From: Sialis fuliginosa
Lineage: Eukaryota; Arthropoda; Insecta; Megaloptera; Sialidae
DNA length: 64,000 nucleotides
Direction: 5' to 3'
NCBI GenBank assembly: GCA_961205875.1
Contig: OY540813.1
Span: 17,269,001-17,333,000 of the forward strand
Of this stretch, positions 43,384 through 55,829 are shown piece after piece; positions within the stretch are counted from its first letter, which is position 1; every line of letters begins with the position of its first letter. The position numbers and the translations under genes are program-made. Below the pieces are notes generated by a model. That model was not told where the DNA came from. It saw only the letters and a program-made list of their open reading frames with translations, and did no database searches.

Positions 43384-45553
43384 GATCCATATCAAGATCA
43401 CCGCGGAAGCTTCAAGACTTGGATTATTAGTTGATTTTTATTTTTTTATCTTTTAATACTACACTATAAATCATATAAAAGAACCCGAAGTCAACCAAAA
43501 ACCATTTAAAATATCGATATATAGAGAATCATACATGACTCCCATGTTCTTTAATATCTTTTTGAATAATTTTTAATATATGAAAAATTACAATGGGATT
43601 TGTCAGAAATTAAAACTCACCTTTGTATTATAAAGGTGGTTTTCACCCTTTCAATAGCTGTGTTTAGGCACGTGCAAATAATAAATGTTCTTTAGGTTCA
43701 ACTGAACTACAAATGTACCCAGTCTTATCAAAATAAGTGAGATAATACTCGCAACATTAACTTTTTACACGATAAAAGTTACAAAATGTCGAATATTTCC
43801 AAAACCCCTAATCCGATTAGCACTAAAATCAACTGAGACAAATATTTTCCCCAAAAATAATTCATATCATTTTTACAGTAGTATCGTGAACGAAAAAAAT
43901 TCTACATCCAGACACACATACACACGCACAGCCGCCATGCGGAAAACAAATTTTCTTTAAGTTTTGAAGGTAGTACAATCAGAATCTACTCTTATCTTGG
44001 ACACGATTTTTCGACGGTATTACAATACTTCCATTTCTTTCAGAACATGGAAGTAAAAACACAATTTCTGTAGTTTAGTTATGTCGTCAACATTATTTTT
44101 GACGTTTGTAGATATATTAGATTTTGAAACACTAAATCGTGAGCGTGCGTGAACGTGAATCAAACTAAAACAATTGTGCGTGAGCGCATTTTTTTAGGGC
44201 ATAATGATTTTAGTGTTTTACATTTCATTAATAATATTTTATTTATTAAAGGGATTTATGTGTTGAAAGGCATTAAAGATAATAATCATAAATAATATTA
44301 TCGACATTTCTCCTATCCAATTTTTATAAACTATTCATAATCGTAACGAATTATAATGTTACACTGGACAACCCTGAAACATACAAGGGTAGTTTTACAT
44401 TATTTGTTACAACTTCACATCTGCCGTATTGTGAGAGAGTACGCGCTATCAATACACATACGTTAGTATGAAACAGAACTATAAACATAGAATTCGAATG
44501 AAGTGAATTCAGCCATCTTCTAACATCGGCTTTTTGTGTTCTAACCACTAAAGTAACGACGCTTTATACAAATTACACAAAGGAAAGCTTTCTCATACAT
44601 CAAATCAGTGTATCATTGATTTAAATCAATTGTGTCGATTAATATTTTCAAATAATTGAACATTATCTTCAAGTTAAGTTTACTCGAAGGTGGCGAAGTG
44701 AAAAATAAAGTGTGCGTTGATATTTTATATAAAAGTAAATAAAATAAGTATCACATTACAAGGTACTGTAATCTTAAGCTTTTATTTATTTTGCATTAGT
44801 TTTAGTTAGATTTTCCTGTAATAAATGCATAATACATGTTTTACTTTTCATTAATAAATAAATTAAATCATTTTATCGTAACCGATCGATGTAAAATATT
44901 TTTTAAGCATTCTAAGGTTTCAAAATCTTATAATAATCCCTTAATTCTATTGTACTAGCAACCGAATAAACAAGAATGTAATGATTTTGTATAAGTTTGA
45001 ATGACTAATATAAAACACCCGATCCGGTTATTTTGTACTTGTAGAATGTATTGATTTTAAAAGTACCGGCAAAATAGAATTTACCTATAGGTGTACATAT
45101 ATGTATACATTTTATATTTTTACGACAGCTATTGTGTATTTGAGCATTCGTGCAAATAAATATAATTTTTTTTTTAATATATAGTGCATCAAAATTGGTA
45201 AAATTTCGTTTATTATCATTTTATTTTAAATTATTGGTTTTTAATCATAATCGAATAGCACTACCCCCTCTCCCCCAATTTCATAAAATTTATAAGTATA
45301 ATATATTAATGTAATATTTATTTATTTTTAAACTACCCCATCCTGATTTCATTATGATATAATATATTTTAATCTTTGTTATTTTTTAGTAATTTTATTA
45401 CCAGTTATTATTATTGTATTTTTTAAAGTTGTGTGTGTGTTTTAGAAATATCTTCTATCTAAATATGTTATGAAAATTCTCCTGAATTTTTTATTTTTCC
45501 CAAAATATTTCTAAATAATGTATCATTTAGGTATAATCAATTAATACCTAACA
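43384..45553. other. Spacer and 5' flank of neurotactin
   Basis: The segment 43590-43960 is related to 61660-61870 (AAAACTCACCTTTRTATTAT, GGTGGTTTTC, GTTTAGGCACGT). From about 44650 on the sequence is AT-rich and may contain non-coding 5' exons of neurotactin, but no start site can be fixed. Confidence 0.4.
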
Positions 45554-48500
45554 ATGGAAGCAGATAATAAAAGTGAAGATAAAAAAGAAATAGAAGACGA
45601 AGAACGAGAAAAAATGTTGAACACTAAAAATGAACAGAAAAAATCAACTTCTGACACAGAAGAAGAAAAGAAACCTGCTATTTTAGAAATTGAAGATGGC
45701 CGAGAAGTAAAACCAAAGAAAATACCGATTGGAGCTATAAAAATGCCAGGATTTTTTACACGTAGTAAATCAAAAGAAAGATGCAAAGTATGTTACAAAT
45801 TTAAAATATATTTAACTATTATCGATTGATTTTTTTATAACCATTAGGATGAAGAAGGTAATCTACAGGAAAATGTAGATGGAGAAACTACTAATCAAGA
45901 AAATGAACAAACTGAATCAGAAAAGGATGAAAAGGAAGAAAGAAATACTCTAAGAACCCGATTTAAAATAGCAAATCCATTTAATAAAATATCAAAACCT
46001 AGCGAAGCTTCAAATTCAGGAGGTATTATTATTATCATAATCTTTAAAATATTTTTAGAAAACTAATAATTTACTTTTTCAGAGCCATCTCAAACAAGGA
46101 GATTACTAGAATCCATACGATTACCTTTACAATCTCTCTTTCCTAAAAAATTAAGATCTAACAATCAAGACAACTCTGGAGGTAGCCCAAAAGCTGGTTT
46201 AGCATCTGTTGAAACTTTGGGCGATGTGGACAAGACTGATGATGGAATGGAAAATATAAAACTAGAGGTAAATAGATGCATCAAATAAATCGGAAAAACA
46301 ATTTTATGCATTCAAACAAAAATTAAAATTAAAAATCTACATCTTGAAATAAACAAATAATTTTTTAGCACAGATAATTTTTATAACAACTCTTTTTTCA
46401 TAAAATGTAAAAAAAATTATAGAAAATATTAATTGATGAATCATTTGATTATACAGGCTGATTTACAACTAGTGTAAAAAAATTTAACAGTGGATCGAGG
46501 ATATAATTTTAAGCAAAAAACCTTATGTGAACCTATGTCCGGAAATTCTTTGTAAGGGAGCTACAGTCTTTTACCCAAAATTAGTGTTTACTTATTATCT
46601 AGATAACCCATTGTGCTACAGTTATAAATTTGATACAGGGTTTGATATTAATAAATGTTATCACTGCCAGTATCAAATAATAATAATTTATAATATTATA
46701 TATAACAAAATATAAAATATATATAACAAAATACAATTTTTTTGATCGAATTATAAAATCTAATGAATTTGATCATTTTGTAGGATAAAAACAAGGATGT
46801 TGAAAAGCAAAGCCCTACTGAAATTGAAACAATGTGGGAAAAATTTCAACGTCATAAATTGATTATTTTGGGAATACTTATATTTTTACTTTTATTGATT
46901 ATAATAATTGCAACATCAATGTCTGGATCTGGTAATGTGCTAAAAGAAGCTCCAATTGAAGATGGTAAATACATTACAGCTGTAACATCGTGTGGACCAG
47001 TTCAAGGGTAAGAATACTAAGACAGTAACTAATTCATTAAATCAACTCACACTATTTTTTATAAATTAAAATTATTTATTTATATTAATTTATTATTATT
47101 AAAACGATTTTAAATAACATTTCCAGAGTTGTGGAGGATGGAGCATATGCTTTCAGAGGAATACCATATGCTAAATCTCCTACTGATGAAAATAGATGGT
47201 TACCAGCTACACCGTTCAATGATATCTCTTATTGTTGGAATGGAACTTTTCAGGCACACAATGCCACACCTGCCTGTTCACAAATTTTATCAAATGAAAC
47301 ATTTGATGGAATTGAAGACTGTTTGACATTAGATGTTATTACAGCACATGTTCGGTAATGACCAAATTATTAGATATAAACCTTGATAATATACAGTAAG
47401 CCAATGTTTCCCAATTACCAAACCGGGATTTAATTTTTTAAATATTTTATAACTAATGTTACAAAATAAAGATATATAAAATTCAAGGTTAGTAAATACA
47501 TGGGCTACCTCATAACTGTTGACCAATCAGCACCCTAGCCATTTATTGTGATTGGGCACACCAGATGATGCGGTCTCCCTAGAGTCACTCATAGTAAGAG
47601 TTTAGACAGTGCGAATCAATTTCTGGTTGATTGTAATAGACAAGTCTCACCTACTGCCATATTTTGTGATTTTATTTATTTATTTTATATAATTTATAAA
47701 TATACTTTGTTCTATTACATTATGGTCAATTTTAATCGTAACTTTTTTTTATATTTGCTAAAAATAATACAAAATGAATTTTTAATGAATGGCGTCACTA
47801 CTGGTTTGGCTAAAAATGGCAACGCTGTCGAAACTTACTGGAGAGACTCTAGGTCTTCTCTCTTGCGATCTTTCTGATCTATGGTAAAAAGGATAGGTTT
47901 TTTTAGCAGACTGCAGTATGATTTGAGTTGAGAAACAATGCATTAAATAGCTAATAAAATAAAGAATAGAAAATTAGCATTAAAATGATTGTATGTATTT
48001 ACAAATTTGTATATTTTTAGATACGATACGCCAGTACCAGTAATTGTTCTAATTGGAAGTGAAAGTTTCACAGGAGATAGTCCGTCTATATTGCGTCCTT
48101 CAGCCAGATTTGCTCGGGCACAAGATGTAATATTTGTTCGTCCCAATTTCCGAATCAATATATTAGGTTTTATGGCTCTCAACACATTGACAAAATCAAC
48201 ATATCCATACACTTCAGGAAATTATGGGTTATCAGATATAATCCAAGCCTTAAAATGGGTAAAATTAAATATCGAGCATTTTGGTGGAGATAAAGACTCT
48301 GTAACACTCTTTGGACATAGAACAGGCGCAACATTAGTGACAGCTTTAGCAACATTAAAAGAAACTAAAGGTTTGTTTTCAAAAGTATGGGCTACATCAG
48401 GATCAGCAATATTTCCTAATACATCTTTGGAAAGCTATGAACAAGCTAATAAGCGTTACTTAGAACTAACAGAATGTAACAATGCAGAATGTTTAAGAAA

Positions 48501-49200
48501 CAAAAATGTCACAGAATTGTTAGAAGCTGTACCTGACACATGGAGAAAAGTTTCTCCAGATTTACCAATGTCAGAATCAGATAGACAACATGAGTGGTTA
48601 GTTCTTGATGGTGTGATATTGAAGTCTCATCCAATAAAAGCTTGGGAAGAAAATAAACCAGCTGTTAAAATGGTAATTGGTACTACAGCTCATGCAGCAG
48701 CTTCTCTTAAACTTGAACTGAGACATAAAGAATGGACAGAAGATTTAGTTAAAAACCATATTAAAAATTCACTTATAGAAAAACAAGGACTAACTGAAGA
48801 TGTTTTAAATAGATACAACTCTACATACAAGGGTTTGGTCAGTTTAATTTCAGATATTCGAACAATTTGTCCATTGTTTAATATGACAAGTCAATTAAAA
48901 AATACTACATTCTACGTAGCAACAATGACTCGAGGTGAACAAAATGTTGCTGATGTAGACACGGACGTGTTAGCTATATTAGGAAGATACGAAGCCAAAA
49001 CACCAGAGCAGCGTCGTTACATACAAACTATACAGAATCTATTTTACCATTTTGTTCGACATGGAGTGCTCTCTCAAACCACAGATTCTATTAACAAAAT
49101 ACTGATAATTAACCAAGATACAATTCCAGCCAAAGAATATCCTAATTGTGATTTTTGGATCAATAACAAATTTGTACCAAACTATGCTAGTATTGATTAA
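45554..49200 (+). CDS. Nrt: Neurotactin, complete six-exon coding sequence (741 aa)
   Basis: Neurotactin is a type II membrane protein that mediates heterophilic adhesion (with Amalgam in Drosophila) in axon guidance. Coding exons, all with GT/AG borders and consistent phase: 45554-45787, 45848-46022, 46083-46267, 46784-47007, 47127-47354 and 48021-49200. Residues 1-223 form a charged, Lys/Glu-rich cytoplasmic tail. Residues 224-244 (LIILGILIFLLLLIIIIATS...) are the single transmembrane helix. About 262-741 is a cholinesterase-like domain with AFRGIPYA, a disulphide-type EDCLTLDV block and NYGLSDIIQALKWV. The nucleophile elbow is GHRTG (447-451) in place of GESAG, so Ser is replaced by Arg and the domain is catalytically dead, as known for neurotactin. 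The ATG chosen is the first in exon 1 and follows AT-rich DNA. The length is a little below the Drosophila protein. Nothing is truncated. Confidence 0.92.
46454..46690 (+). mobile_element. Half copy of the 34214-35391 foldback MITE in neurotactin intron 3
   Basis: It begins CAGGCTGATTTACAACTAGT after a TA. It continues with ATGTCCGGAAATTCTTTGTA, GGGAGCTACAG, ACCCATTGTGCTACAGTTAT and TACAGGGTTTGATATTAATA, matching the left arm of the large element. There is no matching inverted arm nearby. Confidence 0.75.
47560..47860. mobile_element. Probable MITE in neurotactin intron 5
   Basis: GGTCTCCCTAGAGTCACTCA near 47572 and CTTACTGGAGAGACTCTAGG near 47835 are imperfect inverted repeats of each other. 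The sequence between them is AT-rich and non-coding, in an otherwise ordinary 666-bp intron (47355-48020). Confidence 0.5.
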
Positions 49201-49420
49201 AGTTGTGCTTTTTGCCAAATATAATTTATTTTATCTTGTCATAGTCATATATATTTATAATTATATATTGGGCTAAGCAAAATAATATAATTGAATATTG
49301 ATATTATACACTGATATTTATTAGTTTTGTCAGATTTTCAGTTATTATTAAATTTGTCTTTTTTACCTTTTACTTTTATTATAACATTGAATTTATATGT
49401 TGATTGTTTTTTTAGTTTGA

Positions 49421-49426
49421 AATAAA
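49421..49426 (+). terminator. Candidate polyadenylation signal of neurotactin
   Basis: AATAAA lies 220 bp after the stop codon, the first canonical hexamer in the 3' flank. Confidence 0.5.
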
Positions 49427-50437
49427 ATTTAGTATTCATCTGATTTATTTTGCAACTATAAGCACGCTAGCGTAGAATTTACATGTGTGCAATGTTACAA
49501 AGGTTTATATTGATATGTGAACACTTTACTATACATCTTTGTAATCCTACAATGCACAAAAAATACTACATTAGTGTACCAAGAGTTATTACTTGATATT
49601 TAAATCTCCAATAAAACACTTAAGTTTTTATAAATGTATATAAAACAAAATAAAGTAAGCAAATTACGTAATTTACATGTTTATATATAATATAAAATAT
49701 TAAATAAATTAGTGTTACTTATATTTAATCTAGGTTGTGATATAATCCAGTATATTACTTATACCAATACCAGGACAAATTGTAGGCAAAAATTACTATT
49801 TTTATATTTTATACATTTCTGCCAAATTTATAAGATAGATATAATATTTTGTACAAAAACTATTAATTTACAATTCATTTACAACCATCTTATATTATTT
49901 TCTTTTTTTAACTTTTGATTGGCACAAAATACAAGAGTGCCAAACCTTTATAAAATTAATATCTACTTATTTTTAACTTGTCCAATGATCGACTTGAAAA
50001 ATTGATCTCCAGGAAATATTTAATATAATATTCAATTTTCTTAAAATTGACTGGTCTAGTACTCTTATATAGTGTATTGTAAATGTATTTCCTACAGTTA
50101 ATTGATTATAATGTATTGTATAATATTGTTCTATAACTTAATAGTAACTGTATAAAATATTGATCATAAAAATTTAACTTCCTAATTTAAATGTGCATAC
50201 ATATCTAACTGTAAGTTATTTAATAAACAGTTAAACATCTTTTCAAAGAGATATTAACCCTTTCGTGTAGTATAGTTAATCAATAAGCAACAATTTCGTT
50301 AGGTATTAGGTAATTCTTCATATGTTATTACAGATACAATGTGTGAATAGAAATCTGTGGAATTTTGATTATCACCTATTTAACCATCAAGACATTACAT
50401 ATTTTTTTATAATTTATAAATCAAACATGCGCTAACC

Positions 50438-50666
50438 CAGGGGTTCCCAAACTTTTTTGACTTGTAACTCCCTTTTTGAAGGATTTTCCATTGCGCTCTT
50501 CTCTAAGTCAAAGCATAACTAACTTGTAATAAATAAGTCAAACAACTGCATTATTGAACAAACTGATTTATTTATTCATAAACATTAAATTAATGTGAAA
50601 GATGAGCCTGCAAATTTACAGTGCCCCTTTAAAGATGTCCCAGAGCGCACACTTTGGGAGCCACTG
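50438..50666. mobile_element. hAT-type MITE (229 bp)
   Basis: The left end CAGGGGTTCCCAAACTTTTT and the right end CACTTTGGGAGCCACTG are inverted partners; CAGNGGTTCCCAAAC is a common hAT terminus. The 8-bp duplication is not clear (CGCTAACC versus TGCGAACT). Confidence 0.65.
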
Positions 50667-50877
50667 TGCGAACTCTTGTATTTTGTTACTGACACTATTA
50701 GATATTTTAGTATTAATGTATGTCTTTCATTTATTGAATATAATATTGTCATAGCTTTTGCGGCTATAACAACATGCATGCCAAAAAGTTTGCGTCCGAT
50801 GGGATTAAGTTCCACATTAATTAACGTATATTTACATCGCAGTACCAAATTTGTTTTTTGCTAATTATATATAATGT

Positions 50878-51050
50878 TAAGGCCTTTATACTCCACCTAA
50901 TCTGCAGGGCCGATATCTAGGGAGGTAGAGTGGGGGTAAATTGGGTACTGTTATAGTAAGTAGTGCTTTTTATATATAATTGCCCCAATTTGTCTATACA
51001 CAGATTGGATGTCAAATTGGGTTGTGTGTAGAGGCCTTTAAATTACAAAT
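50878..51050. mobile_element. Small TIR element
   Basis: TTAAGGCCTTTATACTCCAC and (right) GTGTGTAGAGGCCTTTAAA are imperfect inverted ends around 130 bp that contain a G-rich GGTAGAGTGGGGGTAAATTGGG tract and its partial complement. No gene is seen. Confidence 0.4.
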
Positions 51051-51079
51051 ATGTGTATAAAATTAAAAACTTACCTTGA

Positions 51080-51149
51080 AATGAATTCTAAAATCATATG
51101 CAGTGAAATCTTTTGTCAAAATACACTTGAATGTTTCATTTAATTCTAG
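51080..51149 (-). other. Exon-like open segment, gene unknown
   Basis: On the minus strand, TTTTTTTCTAG precedes and GTAAGTTTTT follows an open stretch that reads LNETFKCILTKDFTAYDFRI then HFK. The acceptor and donor are good and the composition is protein-like, but no neighbouring exons could be joined. It may be an isolated chance match. Confidence 0.25.
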
Positions 51150-53283
51150 AAAAAAATTAGAAATAGTTCAACATTAGTGAAAATCATAGATTTGTATGCA
51201 TATTTGTATAATATATAATCTGTTTAAAATCTTATAAAACAATTGATTTTGTTCGATATTGAAAGTTTAATGATTAAGTGAGTAATTCTTGTTTCATTGA
51301 ACTTGATTAATTAATATTTTGTGTATAGTTTTATAAGGTTTTAGATTGGATATTCATTAAAAAAATTACAAATATATTTGCCGAAAAATATATTTACTGA
51401 ATCATATTTATTAAAACAAGAAGTTTTTAACATTTTTATAAATTTGTACGTTTATATTAAATAACACTGAATTAAATTTAAACATAATTAAAATAATCTT
51501 TAGCTTGTTTAAAAGAACATTCATATCAAACAATTTGAAAAAGAACAGTGGAGTAAGAACTTCATCATTATATAACAAGAAAATAATTCTTAAATTAAAA
51601 TGATTTCATATACAGAAACTTGTTCATAAGTTTATGGAATGAAAATAAAAATATTGGCATAATTATCTGAGTCTACAAAATAAAACAGTTTACTGTCTTA
51701 ATAAAAGCTATCAGTCCATTTCTGATTTTGTTTGACATTAAGAATCGAAAATTACAATGCTCCACATTTGTAAAACTTAATGTATTTTTTTAATATATAT
51801 ATTTATGTATTGAGTGTTGTGATACAAAAATTTAATAAAAGAACATACAGTAAAACTTAGTTTTTATCATAACCTTGTATATTATAAATAAATACTATCT
51901 ACTTACTTAATAAAACAAATTAAATAGTACTGTTTAGGATAATATAAATAAAATCAAACTTATTTTATAAAATTAGTTTAAAAACAATTATCTTATAATA
52001 AATCAAATTGCTTAATATAAATCAATAAACATAATTAACCTTAGCAGATTGAGCATGTACTGTTGCTACAAAATTTTACTTTTGATGAAATAAAATAACA
52101 TATAAATAAGTATTTAATTAAAATGAACGAAGAATTTTATAGTTGCTGTCATTTATATTAAAAATTTTACACTTATTTTAAATGAAAACGATAGCAAATG
52201 TTCTTTTGCACAACTAGAAAAAACAGATAATTTGAAATGAATAATACTAGCTTGTGCAAAATAAATGTGTAATAGTGTTTATTAATTGAGGAGCTTCTGT
52301 CAAAAATAACCATTATTCTTGCCATAGTTGAATATTGTTAATTAATATGAGATACATAAAGATAAATATATTTTTTGGCAAAAAGTACCATTGCCACATG
52401 TTACATTGCTATAAAATTTAAATTTTCTTATAAAAATAACCACAGTCCCATTGAGATTCAGCAAAACAAACCTTCGTCCCGGAAATCATTATCTATTACA
52501 TAATTTTTGAATACTTAAATGCAAACTTTAACAAAATCAAATTACCAATATCTTTAAAAACTAGGCAGTTAATTTTTTTTTTAATTATCTCAAATTCACG
52601 AAAATGGATTGTGAATGTTTTTGTCAGAAGCACCTCAAATGTTTACGACAAATTAACTTGTTGATTAAATGTTCTCTAGATGGATGAGTGGCAGGGGGGT
52701 AAGTGGAGATAAAATCACTCCCAAATTATAATTAGGCTTGAGTAGTTTATATATAAAACAGAAAATATGCCTTGTATGCTATGAACTGACCATTTATTTA
52801 ACAGAAACCTGATATATATATACTAATATCAAACAAACAAATTTAGACCCTTCATTCATTTTAAATATTACACAAGTACAGTGAAACTTCTATAAATCTA
52901 ATTACATGAAAACAAAATTAAATTATTTTTATATCTGTTTTACAGCAAAATGATAAAACATATATATACCTTAAAAAAAAAACAGTATCATGAATTTACT
53001 GAGTTATGGAAATTCGACTGCATTATAAGATAACTGTTTTGAATTTAACAGTCAGTAACATCCATTTTGAATAATAAAACATTCTTTGGTAAAAACAATG
53101 AGCTGTGAAATAACATTATAAAACTACAAAATCTAAAATATCAAAAATAAATCTACGTAAAGATAAATAAATAACTTTAAAATTAAAATCATTCCAAAAT
53201 AAGTTCTATATGAATAAATATTTAACTAATAGTTAATATCAAAATTGTTAAGAGAACAAAATTGGCAATAATATATTTTAATA

Positions 53284-53484
53284 TTAACTATCAGAGATTG
53301 CTCTAGCAGCTGCAAGTACTATAATAATTTTTGTAAGTCCCACAATATGTATATATTTTTTCAGAGAAAGTTGTAATTCTTTTTGATTTCCAACACAATT
53401 TATTTCCTCTTTGTTTGAATGCACACCAAATTGGACAAAATTAAAAATATTTTATCTCTCATCCATTTTCTGCGGCCCATTTCA
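53284..53484 (-). pseudogene. Coding-like remnant ending LTKIIIVLAAARAISDS
   Basis: A 55-codon minus-strand frame (53451 down to the TAA at 53284) includes NFVQFGVHSNKEEINCVGN, KELQLSLKKYIHIVG and LTKIIIVLAAARAISDS. Just upstream, after a good TTTTTCTCTAG acceptor (about 53485), another frame is open for 28 codons. A frameshift in the A/T run near 53440 would join them. Either a terminal exon with an error or a pseudogene; the family is not recognised. Confidence 0.3.
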
Positions 53485-54159
53485 CTAGAGAAAAATGTTC
53501 ATAATACTAATTCAGTTTTAACTCTTTGTATATTTTTACTTTTTTCAAATTTGAAAGTTATGCATGATTAATTGACAGGCAGGACATTTAAATTAAATGA
53601 TAATTTTAACTTTTTGCATATAAACATATTTTTGAGTACACAAATAGTTAATTAAATAAAACAATATTTTATACAGTAGGCAAATAAGGTTACTTCCTAG
53701 TGCCCCAAACTAAATAATAAAATAATTATTTCCTTATTTTAGATAAACATTTTCTGAGATACTTCAACAAAATGAGGCCCCAATTACTTTTTGCCTAGAG
53801 TCATAGTATGCCACTGATTTTATACACAAAATTATACAAACAAAAATACGTATAATAACAAGAGACTTATATTCAGTTTATTCTAGTTTTTCATTACTTT
53901 GCAATCTGAGTTTTAGAAACAAAATATTTGGAATTCTTTTTAAATAGAATGCAGTGACGGACTTAACATGTGTCGGACCTGACGCCTGCCAGGACCCCCC
54001 GTCGCACCACCCGATGAAAAAAAGGCCCTGCATCCACGCTGGATTTTTTTGATTTTGACTGATAAAAAAATAAGAAAAAACAACAGAAAACCTGAGTCAA
54101 TTTTTTCTAATTTTTTTTATTGTTACTTTTCCTAATGCTGCTCGTTTGTATATATGTAG

Positions 54160-54420
54160 GGCTGCCCGGTTACATAAACTACATAAGTTAAAAATTTGAA
54201 ATTTTAACTGAACATGAGAGATGATCCCTAGACACAGATGTACAAAATTGGAAAATATTTTTTTCAGGGGTATGCCATAGAGCTAAAACAAGGCAAAAAA
54301 ATTATACCAAGGCATGCGGGGATAGAATATGAACCATTTTTAATTTATTTTTCTATATCTCAAAAAATGGCACCTGTAAAGAGCTCTGAACAGTAATTAA
54401 TTTTACCCCCCCAACCCTCA
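54160..54420 (+). repeat. Fragment of the 3.9-kb foldback family
   Basis: It holds AAATTTGAAATTTTAACTGA, an AACATGAGAG block, ACCAAGGCATGCGG and CAAAAAATGGCACCTGTAAA in the same order as the left part of the element at 21927-25802. Confidence 0.6.
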
Positions 54421-55829
54421 TAATATATTAAAAATGATAATATTTTTCTTGTACAAAATTTAAAAATTTAACTTTTTGTTCTACCTCTACCTAACATAAT
54501 TTTTTGGGTAGGTACTTATCTATTATATCCCTGGCAAGTGACATGAAGTGTATGATTTGATCAGCGCCACTGTGTGTAAAGTGTGTACTATTAATTTCAA
54601 TATTTTTAAATAAATAATTATTGTATATTCGGTTATTATTTTCGAAAACTGCAACATAGTAATTAAATTATGCATAATACGAAGATTTAATGAATTTAAT
54701 CGAACTGTCCTTGGTTAGGGGCAAAATCGGTTTGGTTAGTTTTGTTAGGTTAATATGCAATAATAAATATTTAAACTAATAGTACACAATTGACTCACAT
54801 TGGCACTGATTTATTTTATAATATATGACTGGCACATCTACAAATGTCGGGGATATAATAGACAAGTACTATTTTTTTAACAGAAATTAATAGTCGGTAG
54901 AAGGGGGACTCCATAAACTTACTGCTAGGGACCCCGAGAGGTATTAATCCACCTCTAATACAATGACTAAAAAAGCTTGGAATAAGTCTTCTGATCCAAT
55001 CAAAATCATACATTTTTGCATAACATTTTAAACTTAAAAAAAAATTTATGATACAGTTTGTTAGGACCACTAATTTACAGTACAGCAGACGCCAGTTATT
55101 GTGACCATATTTGAATTTGTATACTATTGTGAGATTTTAATAATTTTAATAAAGTGATTTGGGGTGTTAATATTTTTACAACAATCTCTTGTTGAGAAAT
55201 GCTTCTTTGGTTTAATGCATCAAAACTAATAATCTGTATTAAGATTTGTTCATTTTGTCTTAATTACTATTTCTTTCAATATTGAACTTTAAAATATGAT
55301 TATATGGATTGTTCAAATGAGAAAACATCATAGAACTCAACTAGCACCGCCACCAAAAACAAATTGTTACTACACCATTCAGGACATCAAAAGGGCTTCA
55401 ATCACGGTTTTTAAGGCGATTAAAAAAAACAGAGTACAGCGACTGCTTTGAAATTTTTTTAAACACTTCCAACTTTGTATTGATTTAAAAGAAGTGTACA
55501 AATGAAATACAAAATTAAAAACCAGAGCAAAAAATTAAGTTCTTGTATATTTTTATAGCAGTTATGCCAGAGTCTGGATGGATTGTGTATTTGGCTGACA
55601 GTAAAGAAGTATACTTTGGAAATTGATCACTTTAAGCGACATTCTATTAACAAGTGAACACAAAAACCAACGCTTACTGTATATAGTCCTAATTAGAATT
55701 CCTACGCACGCTGCTTATGGTGAGCTTTTTTAACTATAATTTTTTATAATTTATATATACCAATTATTAACTCACTATTTAAAATAATCGCTTAATAAAC
55801 TAATATAAATTAAAATTAACTACACCTGC

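Larger units (their letters stand above)
49430..55829. other. AT-rich spacer between neurotactin and the HMMR-like gene
   Basis: Mostly simple AT-rich DNA. It includes a hAT-type MITE (50438-50666), a small TIR element (about 50878-51050), two coding-like snippets on the minus strand (51080-51149 and 53284-53484) and a fragment of the 3.9-kb foldback family (54160-54420). The segment near 54710 (GTCCTTGGTTAGGG) resembles 37200. The 84-codon minus frame 54816-55070 is unrecognised. Confidence 0.4.

Noticed and set aside
47329-48212. Minus-strand frames within neurotactin exons and intron 5
   Set aside because: Antisense to a well-supported coding sequence or within a MITE-bearing intron.
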